This document shows positions 11,854-22,592 of a stretch of DNA of 64,000 bases, in pieces (within the stretch, counting starts at the first letter, position 1; the number at the start of each line of letters is the position of its first letter). The position numbers and the translations under genes were made by a program. The stretch is from the NCBI RefSeq assembly GCF_008831285.2, contig NC_045141.1:7615353-7679352 (forward strand), given 5' to 3'. This stretch comes from Nymphaea colorata. Its lineage: Eukaryota; Streptophyta; Magnoliopsida; Nymphaeales; Nymphaeaceae. The notes under the pieces were generated by a model. It saw nothing but the letters and a program-made list of their open reading frames with translations, was not told the origin of the DNA and made no database searches.

Positions 11854-12000
11854 TGTTGGAGCACCGCTGGAGGTTGAGAGAAAGATCCACAATCTCATGA
11901 ACCCTAATCCCACATTGAAGATGGATTGGGGGCGGCAACAGAATTACAGAGTAGATCCCTGTACTGAAATGAAAATAAAAATGGACTTCTTATAAGAATA
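11841..12000 (-). repeat. Possible minus-strand LTR start with degenerate primer-binding site
   Basis: GGCTCTAATACGA (11,841-11,853) is the reverse complement of a primer-binding site close to TGGTATCAGAGCC. It is directly followed by TGTTGGAGCACC, a plausible LTR edge. No second LTR or coding domain was found, so this is a low-confidence relic. Confidence 0.3.
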
Positions 12001-12983
12001 AAAAATAAAATCACGACTTCTAATAATTTAGTAAGATCAATTTAGGAAGATTTATGTGAAACAATTGGGAGTTAGAGGGGCAATATTGCATATTATGCCG
12101 CATGGGTGGACGTGCAGAGTAGTTTCAGAAAACTTGGGCGCAGGGAAACTCTGTGTGTGTGTGCATTTTTTAATATCAAAAGCAAAACAAATTCTAAAAA
12201 CTGTACATATGGAGCCAAAAAATAAGTGTATGAGACTTTTACTTAACAACAAGAACTCAAGTGAAAGTCATTTGCGACGTGCATATGCATGGTTAACTGC
12301 ATTTGTCATAGTTGGTAACTGAATTGTTGCAAAACCAGCGCTCAATGTTGGTATGATACAGGGAGTCCCTGTTACGTAGCACATAAATCGTGCAGAAATT
12401 TCCATAGATCCTGTCTTTGTCCTTTTAACTTTGTAATCTGGATGGCCTTCTAGGAGGACTTTTTCAGGATTTATCTGTCTTATTGCTATTAACGAATATA
12501 TCACTGCCCTATTGTACTGTTCAAGGATGCATCCCTTCCTTTGATGTGAGTGTACCGAAGTCATCCTTGAGGGTCAACTGAGTCAACTTGAACAGATTTT
12601 CTTTCATAGAATACATGAATGCCATTTAAAAAGATAATAAATGGGCTATAGAATGGCATACAAATATTTTCCAGATCATATAACCCATGTTTCTAAGTGC
12701 ATGAAATAGTAACTAGTAACACACTATCTATGGGTAAAATAATACAAAGACAGATTGTTTAGAATTGTGAATGTCATGGATGGATTTGTTACGGTACAAT
12801 AAGGTAGGGACGAGTGTTTCCATTGTTTGTAAGTCAGAGATGAATTTAGGAAAGCCATTTTTTTAGTCAACTAGAAGTTCAATAAATTTTCTATTTATTG
12901 AGACTGATTATCAAATATTGAATTCGCAGAGTGGAAAGGTTCAGGGGAAGAAGTAAATAAAAGCATTAACACGGTGTAGCTGC
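12001..12983. other. Region upstream of ELP4
   Basis: No second gene is seen. CCGCATGGGTGGACGTGC...ACTTGGGCGCAGGG near 12,099-12,146, followed by GTGTGTGTG, resembles a worn end of the hAT family described at 4529-8241. The ELP4 promoter and 5' leader must lie here. I see no clear TATA box at a usual distance, and the leader just before the start is A-rich. Confidence 0.4.
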
Positions 12984-15900
12984 ATGGCAACCAACATGAA
13001 GAGCTCATTCTCAAGGAATCCCTGTACCACCATATCTCCTCTCCCATCTGGTGTCAAACCAGGCCCAAACGGCATATTCCTGGTTTCCACTGGGATCTCA
13101 TATCTTGACAATATCCTTCCATCATTGTTTTGTTGTTTGATATACATGCTCTTTGAGTCTTTGTTGTATGTTGTCTCTTTTTTCTTTTGTGCTTTTGTAT
13201 TTTTGCAAGCTACGATCTGTTGAAGATACTTGTTTTTAGTCACCTTAACATTGATCTCAAAGATATTAGGTGGGGGCATACCACTAGGTACACTTGTGAT
13301 GATCATGGAGGACAATGAAGCTCCCCATCATCTCTTGCTTCTAAGGAATTTCATGTCTCAAGGGCTAATACATCAACAACCACTTCTATATGCTAGCCCT
13401 GAGAAAAACCCTCAAGCTTTTTTGGGTACCTTGCCGGGCCTGCTTATATCCAAGTCTGATAAGCATGAATCAGGTTCCATCACAGATGAAGCACAGGTAG
13501 GACCCAGCTTCCCTATGTTTGTTTGGTTTTTCTTTTGTGTTTTGTGTTAATTTCAGTTCCAGAGCTCTCTTCCTTCTCTCTAGCTTTATGTTGTACTAGT
13601 TATACTTGCTCTTGCATAGCTATATAACCCTCTCCTTATCGATGCAGGAGAAAAACTTGAGGATCGCCTGGCAATACAAGAAATATTGTGATGAGCAACA
13701 ACTTGATAGAACTGAAGGTAGTCTAAGACATTCTTTTTTTTTTTTTTTTGCTCTCAGTTTTGGTAATTTGTTAAAACCCACAGTTGATAGTAGGCATTAA
13801 TTCAGAGTTTCTGTAGGCTAAAGTTACTGGGTTTTGTGGGTATGATGTTGTCCTTATTCATTATGCTTTAAAGAACCTGTATGTAGTACGGTAGTACGGT
13901 CTCATATCTCATGCATTACTCTGTTTTCTGATATTTCCTCATAAATACTTTTAAGACAGTGGAAAACCTTTTAAAAGGATAGAAACTTGAGCATAATTAG
14001 TCAAGTCTTGGGCACTTGAAAGTTGTTTGAGAATGCTTTTCCAGTTTTTGGGGTTTATTTCTTCATATGTATGCTGGTTATGTTTATCATTCGAATATGA
14101 TTGCTGGTATATATGGGCGTGCCATATGGATCTGATGACTGATATGTATCTGTTAACATTATTAGTACCATATGATATAGTAGAAAATCATAGGCAGAAA
14201 CAGGGGTTTGCCAGAACTGTACATGTAACTAGTTGTGCTGGCATGGTTACAGGTGCCAAAAAACTCAAAAGCTTGAGTTTGGGATACCATATAGATTAGT
14301 AGAGAATTTATGCTAAATTAGGCAACTTTCTTGCTTAATTTTCTTTCCTAGCAATTGAAAAAGATGAATGGTCCACAGAACTTCAAAGTTTTCTCAGTTA
14401 ATGATGAGATTCGTCTGTAAAATTCAATTAAAGACCATAGTCACAATGTCACCACTATTTTTTAAAATTTGTAACGTCTTTGGCCTGTTGAATCTAGCTG
14501 GTATTACCGGCAAAAAATCGTGATATTTTCAAAATATCACTAGAAATAAATACCTCAACATTATTGGCTAAATGTTGCTAGAAAAATAATTATTGTAGTA
14601 TGATCATGTTACTGCCATAACATAAAGAGCAAATTTTAAGCATAAACTTCCTTTTGTAATTAAAAACTTTTATAATTGTTAATTTTTTCTATACGAAAAA
14701 AACACATTATTTTCATAAGCTTCCCATTATCTTCTTTATTTTTTTAATTTTTTGAAATTCCATTATTTTTCTGAGAAAAACATGATTAAGAAAATTCCAA
14801 CCTTCTGAATGGAACAATTCTTCTGAGTCTCCGACCATGATTCAAACCAAATATCAATTCATATTTCATAATAAATAATCAGCAGTAGCACAACTATGTG
14901 TCTGGGTTAAGTCAAAACATACTTAAGTTTGTTCACTGAGATGTCTGGATCTCTTGGCCCTTGGGAGCTCTCCATCTCTATCTATGTTGCTCCCTCTTTC
15001 TCTTCTCTCTCTCTAAACACACATATGTTTGTCGGAATTACTTGTATATAGGATATACAATTTAGTTACAAAATATTTTATGCCCAAGCTATTTTGATCC
15101 TTATGCAATGGCAATTATGGCATAGACGTGTTCAAGATGATTGACAACCTATAACGTCCCACATGGATGACAACCCAAGATAACCCTGTTTTGGCTGCTG
15201 ACCTTAAAACTTGTTGGGCATGCTCCTTTGTCCATTTCTCAGCTGCTCCAATTTTTTTTTGTTTTTTGAGTTTAGGCTTCTGGATTTTGGCCACTCACAG
15301 ACCAATAAATGGGCTCTGGGTCGCCTAAATCAACCCATTTCCTGGCAAGCGAGTGGCTAGAAATGGCCTTGTTTCCGTCTGTTTCTTATATAAATTTTAA
15401 TGACTGGTTCATTTTGGTGCTGATAGTCATGGCTGAAATGTGGCAGATTGTCCTTTTTTTTTTTTGAAAGAAAAAAAATGGGGAAATGGCAACCCACTGG
15501 CTAGAAAATGGGATGCTGGCTTGTGCATCTCCAGTGCAGGAGTGGAAGATTCTCCTTTTATTTTGCTTTCATTTCTTCAACTCATTGTGCAGCCCCATAT
15601 GTCACAGTTTTCAAATTAAGGTTAATCTTTTCAAACTCAGGAACACAAACTCAAGAAAGGTTTAGGGCCTAAGTAACATGGTCACAGTACTTGCCCAAGT
15701 AATACCCATGTTGGTATGGCATTTTTTCATGGGCACGTGAAGGGCAAGTGGGTTTTGGATCGAGTCTGGGCAGACCAGATCTGAAACGACATCTTTTTAA
15801 TTTTTTTTTTCTTTAAAAACTATGGTTCTATGTCACATGGGTGTGGGTGTAGCGAGGGTGTGAGTGTATATATATATATATATAATACAAAGTTATCCTA

Positions 15901-18900
15901 TATAATATATATATTCTGGAGTCTGATTTCAGATTATGTACTTCATATTTTACAATCTTCCTCATAACATAATTAGGCATTAAACAAGTAGCTGTTATAT
16001 ATCTAGTACTGTAAATTTGTAACTGCATAAATATACATCATATATTGCATATAACTTGATATAACATACATAAGGCTGATTAAGAAAACTGGTAATACAT
16101 TTATAGAACTTATAAGCAGCATCATTTACTGTTCTCAATATTGCAACATCATCATTGTTTCTCCAAATTGCTGTCTCTACTAAATTCAGAACACAACGAA
16201 AGAAGATGGAAAGGAGTTTTTACTGACCACTTTTTCATCATTGTGCAAGTCAAAGTAACGGGAGAAGATGGCAACAGAAATGGAAGTGAAGTGAAGTCAG
16301 GACCTACAGATTTGACAACCACAATTATCTCCACACCAACACTTCGATTGACACATTCCAACTCAGCAGTCATGTCTCAGCCCCTTATAGTCTTGAAGCG
16401 TCAAGCCTTGCAACTCTGAGTGGGCTTTATTTCCCTTGTCCATGTTATCGCCAAAGACGTCTAACGCTTGTAGTTGCTTCTCACCACTCTTGTCCACCTT
16501 CCCCACCTTATTAGACTCGCCATTGGGGTTATTTACCTGATTTTCAGGTGGTGAAAAGAAAATGTGAGAGGGTCTGGCATGGACAACCTTGACGAGCTCT
16601 CCCAACACTTCCGATGCCCCAATCATCTCAACGCTACTGGGATCGCTACTTGGTAATAGCAGAATTTCCCCAAGCTTTGCCTCATCGACAATGGTACTCT
16701 AATAGCTTAGGCATAGAAATGGACGAAATGTGCTTGATGGGGCCACTAGACGATCCACGACTATGGGTTCCATTGCAATTCCCAATGCGGTAGTTGCTGC
16801 CATGGTTGGGCTCTAGGGTGGTTTCTCAGTGTTAGGCTCCAAAACGGATAGCGAGTCTTAAGCTTTTATTTTCTTTTCCTTACTCATGTTATTTCCTTTA
16901 CTTGATGTTATGTTATGTTAACAACTTAGATGCTATTAGGGAATGAGGTCGGGGGGCTCCTTGGAGCAGGATACAACCCACCTGAGGCATACTCTTACAT
17001 ACATATACCGGATGTAACCCCAGGGATTAGTGGAATGAATATAAGCTTTTCCTGAAGCTGGGTTTCCGTGAGGTGTGAGTGAGTCGAGGAACCCTTGTTA
17101 GCTTGAAGCTAACAAGGTATCAGAGCCATGGCTGAGAGGGTCACCTCGAAGGACGCCTTGGCCTGAAGCGTTGGGGACATTAGACGATAGAATGCAAGCG
17201 ATGGAGCGGAGATCCGATGGGTTCGATGCCAAGTTCAACACCGTCTTCGAGGAACAACAGAATCTCACAGGCCTGCTGCAGGAGATGCTTCAACAGGGAG
17301 GCATTCACCACACTCCAAGTATTAACCGCACTGAATTTGAGGGCTAGAGGAGCAGGGAAACCGGGGAGCCGTCCCACAGTGGGATATATGGAAAACCGGC
17401 GAAGATGGAATTCCCCAAATTCTCAGGGGAAGATCCATTAAGCTAGGTCTTCAAATCGGAGCAATATTTCGACTGCCAAGGAATTGCAGAGGACCAACGA
17501 GTAAGCCACGCCACCATGCATTTGGAGGGCCCCACTATACGCTGGTATCGGTGGATCGTGGTACACCAAGGGAAGCCAAGCTGGAGAACCTTGGTGGAGG
17601 CGATTTCGACCAGTTTTGGACCGTCAACATACGAGGACTACAACATTGAGCTCTCCAAGATTCAGTAGTTAGGAACGGTAATGGAATACCAAGAGCACTT
17701 TGAGAACCTTAATAATATGGTGCATGGATGGCCCTTGGAGGCCTTCATTAGAGCATTCGTCGGTGGATTGAAGGATGAATTGCGAATCGAGGTACAAGCA
17801 CTGAGACCCCGCAGCTTGTAGGAGTGTTTTGAACTTGCGTGCATTGTCGAGGAGAAAAACCGGCGTCTCAATGCCGCGGCAAGAGGGTGGTCTGAAGGTA
17901 TGGGATTGATGAGAAATAACTATCGGATAGGGAACTCAATACCGCCGATGGTCAACGGCTCATTCCCTCTTGTACCCACCGTTTGTGAGGCACCTTACTC
18001 CAGAGCAGATAAGGGAGAAGCGTAGAAGAGGCATCTGCTTCCACTTCGATCGCCCTTGGACGCCAGGGCATGCCTGTCGACGTCTGCACATGTACCTGGT
18101 TGAGGAGGGTGAGCTGCTGGACGAAGAAGGGGAGGCACAACTGGAAGAGGAAGGGAACTATCTGGGCCACTAGAGGAAGGAGCTTCAGAGATTTCCCTGC
18201 ATGCCCTGACGGGCGAAGCAACTCATCAGCTAATGAGAGTGAAAGGGATGCTCAGAGGAAGGATGATCAGCGTGTTGGTGGATACTTGATCCACCCATAA
18301 CTTCATCTTAGAGAAGTCCATGAAAATGCTAGGTTGCGAGGTGGAGACCAACCAGCCTTCGACATGGTGGTAGGCGATGGGGGTACCCTCAAGTGTAGAG
18401 GTTGATGCAGACAAGAGATTAGAAATTCAAAGCCACCGGTTCTCGTTGGAGCTCTAGACCTTGGCCATGGCGGAAGCTGACGTTGTCTTAGGAATACAAT
18501 GGTTGTAGGGACTGGGTGAGGTGACCTAGGATTTTATAGGTATGATGATGCACATCAAGAAGGGTGACGAAAGCCAACTCACGTTGGAGGGTATCCCGCC
18601 GCAACCCATGACAGAGGAATCGGCCTTGAAGATAATGAAGGGACTTGCGGCTTCCTTCTTGTTGTTGACTGCAATTGAAATGGGCAATGAAGAGAGCAGG
18701 TAGTTGTCTCAGTCGATGCTCTCCAGGCAAAAGCTAAGCGAACTGATTCAAGAGTTCCAGGGCGTGTTCGCCATGCCAGCTGGCCTCCCTCCACGGCGCA
18801 CCTGTGACTACAATTTCGCTGCAACAAGGAACCACCACAGTGAAGATGAGACCCTACCGATATAGCAGGGAGCAATGCGACACCCTCGAAAGACTGGTGC

Positions 18901-21900
18901 ATGAAATATTAGGCAGCGGGATTATCCAACCTAGTTACAGCCCTTTTGCTTTGCCAACACTTCTAGTGAAGAAGAAGGATGGATATTGGAGGTTTTGCAT
19001 CGACTATCGTGCTCTCAACACAGTCACCATCAAGGATTGATACCCAATCCCCACCATTGAGGATTTGCTAGACGAATTAAAGGAAGTCGTGCTCTTCTCC
19101 AAGCTGGACCTATGGTCCGGTTACTATCAAATACAAGTGGCAGTGGAGGATGTACATAAGATTGCATTTCACACACACAGAGTGTCACTAAGAGTTCGTG
19201 GTGATACCCTTCGGCCTCACAAACGCACCTGCGACCTTCCAGTCCATCATGAAGGAGGTATTCCGTCCCCATTTGCGTAGATTTGTCCTTGTATGTTTCG
19301 ACAACATTTTGAGATATAGCAGAGATGAGGAAGAACATCTGTGGCACCTGCACAAGGTACTTATCAAGCTGTAGTGCAACCATCTGCAGGCGAGGCTGTC
19401 CAAGTGCCAATCTGGGACTGACCAGCTATCCTACTTGGGACATGTTATTGGCCACGGCCGTGTGCAAATGGAGGAAGAGAAAAAAACTGTTGTAAGGGAC
19501 TGGAGACACCCTAACCTTGCTCAGTCAGGGAACTGAGGGCCTTCTTGGGCCTGGTGGGCTACTACAGAAAATTTGTGTGCAGATTTGGAATACTGGCTGC
19601 ACCTCTCACAGCCCTAAGTCCTAACCAAGCAGGGTACTGGTACGGGTACGGGTTCAGACTATTTAAAAAAACTTGGGTATGGGGGTACGGCTATATATAT
19701 ATATATATACATTCATGATTCAAATTTATAGATTCTAAAGAAGAAACTATTGAACAAAATATGAAAATGCTGCTCTGTCTGTGTTCCTGAGTATAAATGG
19801 TGTAAAGAACAAAACTAAAATCCTAAATTTTGTATAGTAAAAGACTCGGTCAACTTTGACCGAGTCCTAAATCAGACGGATACAGTCCCGAGTCCTAAAT
19901 CAGATGGATACAGTCCCGAGTACGTTGACCATATCCGGTACTGTTTGACCAGTACCCAAGAAAAGAGGTACCCCCGACAGTATCAGTACCAGCACCAGTG
20001 TTGTACCTGACTGGTACGGGTACACTGCCTTTACAGTAGTATCCATGTGACAAAGCCAAGGGTGTATCTTTATGCCCCCACAGTCCAATTTCAGCATAAG
20101 ATCATGGAACAACAATGACAGCATTGAGGGGACCTACAAGTATATGTGCTCCAGCTTTTATTGGCTTGGCATGAAGAAAATGATCAGAGATTTTACCAAG
20201 GGGTGCGACGTTTGCCAAAGAAATAAGTATGAAACCATGAAACCCGCTGGCCTGATACAGCCCCTGCCGATTCCAGAATGGATTTGGGAAGATATATTTG
20301 TGGATTTTGCGGAAGGACTACCCCTCTCTTGAGGTAAAACAGTGATTCTTGTTGTGGTTGATAGATTATCAACACACCCATTTTGTAGCACTCTCCGACC
20401 CCTACACAACCAAGATGGTTGCCAAGGCATTCCAAGAAAATGTTGGGAAGCTGCATGGAATGCCCCAGTCTATCACTAGTGACCATGACCTCTTGTTCTT
20501 GAGTTCCTTTTGGAAGGAATACTTCCAAATGCAGGGCATGAAGATACAACTAAGCACTGCGTACCATCCCCAAACGGATGGCCAAACCGAGGTCGTAAAC
20601 CACAGCTTGGAAACATATCTGCGCTGCTACACGGGTCAACGACCCAAGCTATGGGCAGACTACCTCTCGTGGGCAGAACTGGCTTACAACACACAGTGGC
20701 ACTCATCAACTGGAATCTCACCATATGAAGCTGTCTATGGGAAGCCTTCGCCAGATCGTTGCCAATACCAACCAGGGACAGCTAGGGAGGAAGAGGTAGA
20801 CACACAGCTGAGGTGCAGGGATGCAGTGATAGAAGACCTAAAGAAGCACTTGGCAGCTGCCAAAAACTGTATGGTCCTGCAATACAATCGCAGGCACCAA
20901 GACCAACAGTTTGCAGTTGACGATTAGGTCTATCTCCGAAGGCCTCTGCAGGGTGTAGGATTTCGCCTTCCGCAAGGATACAACAAGTTGGCCTTTTGCT
21001 ATGTGGGACCTTGAAGAATCCTAAGGCAAGTCAGGTCTTTGGCTTATGAACTCCAGCTGCCTGAAGGAAGTTCCATCTATCCTGTGTTCCACGTTTCTAA
21101 GCTTAAGCCACTGAACAAATTGCTGAGCAGGAAGCACCAGCAGCACCTGCCATTAGTGGGCCACCTTGCACCCAACCCCATCGGCGGATAGGCACACACA
21201 CATGTAAGGAAGGGGGAAATCGAGTTGCTGAATGGTTGATAGAGTGGTCAGACCACCATGACCTTCCAACAATCTGGGAGGACACAGAGGAGATGAGGAG
21301 AAGGTTCCCAAACTTTACACCTTGAGGACAAGGTGTTTCTCTAGGGAGGGAGAAATGTTAGGCTCCAATCGGATAGCGAGCCTTAAGCTTTTATGCCGTT
21401 TCCTTACTGATGTTATTTCCTTTACTTGACGTTATGTTATGTTAACAGCTTAGATGCTATTGGGGAGTCGGGTCGGGGGGCTCCTTGGAGCAGGATACAA
21501 CCCACCCGTGGCATACTCTTACATACATATACCGGATGTAACCCCAGGGATTAGTGGAATGGAGATAAGCTTTTTCTGAAGCTGGGCTTCCGTGAGGGGT
21601 AGGTGAGTCGAGGAACCCTTGTTAGCCTGAAGCTAACACTCAGGCTGCCTTCTACCCCAACCTATATGTGATGATTCTATAAGAATTGTAGAAAACGTAC
21701 CTCTGTGGCCAAGATGCTCAAAATTGCAGATGTGTTAGTCGATTGCTTCCTTGGGCAGACCTTGGAATGGAAAGATGCCAACACTTTCCACAACAGCTTT
21801 GACAATTTGGCCAACATTTTCTCTCTCTTTGCTTATTTATTATCTCTATACCATGCTCAATCTTCTGTCGTGCTTCCTTCTAAACCTTTGTTGTTTGGGC

Positions 21901-22538
21901 TTAAGTCCTGCTGCTGCGGATGCAGAGACCTGGTCATCGACGAACTGACTCGCCCTGCCTGTATCTGATGGTGGTGAGGGTTGCCAAGGTCGCTGTCTGT
22001 AGGATGCTGAACGACACCACTGATTGGCCCTTCTAGCAAGACTAGAAGTGGGGAAATGTCTTGCTCTTCAAACTCTATGTCTGAAGGCTTCAGTGCATGT
22101 ATGGCTTCAACTTTATTTATACTACTTGCAGGAATAGTTCCCTGGGTGTGGGAACCCTGCTCTCAGGAACAACTTATGCTGTCTTCTTTCCTAGAATGTT
22201 TTCAAGCATGACTTGCATCTGCCGGTATTCTGCTATGATCATCCGCAGCTACTCGTTCGTGTCTTCCAGTTGAACAGCCATTAGCAGACGACTGAATTCT
22301 TTGGAACCTATCTCTGATACCAATTGTTAGCCACTGGCTAATAAGGCTGGTTACAAAAGGAAAGACACCAGAAATGAACCCCTGAACTCACCCACTCAGA
22401 CCCTAATCCGCTGATTAGGGTTCCTTCCTCCCAGAGGAAAAGAACTGCAAATAATCACCGTGGCCCTATGTCACATAGGTACGGGTACGGGTACCAGTAT
22501 GGACCATTTTCAAAAATTTTGGGTACGGGGGTACGGCC

Positions 22539-22592
<54 letters not shown>

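Larger units (their letters stand above)
16830..21638 (+). mobile_element. Complete but degenerate Ty3/gypsy chromovirus (gypsy-2)
   Basis: LTRs at 16,830-17,114 and 21,356-21,638 both begin TGTTAGGCTCC and end AGCTAACA. They are flanked by a perfect 5-bp duplication, CTCAG (16,825-16,829 and 21,639-21,643). A primer-binding site (GGTATCAGAGCC) follows the left LTR and a purine tract (GGGAGGGAGAAA) precedes the right one. Gag, protease, reverse transcriptase, integrase and a chromodomain-like tail are recognisable in that order. The RNase H region is missing where a hAT relic sits (19,621-20,055). Many stops make it inactive. Confidence 0.95.

Noticed and set aside
12941-13315. 124-codon minus-strand open frame
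   Set aside because: It is antisense to ELP4 exon 1, intron 1 and the start of exon 2; the sense protein is clearly ELP4.
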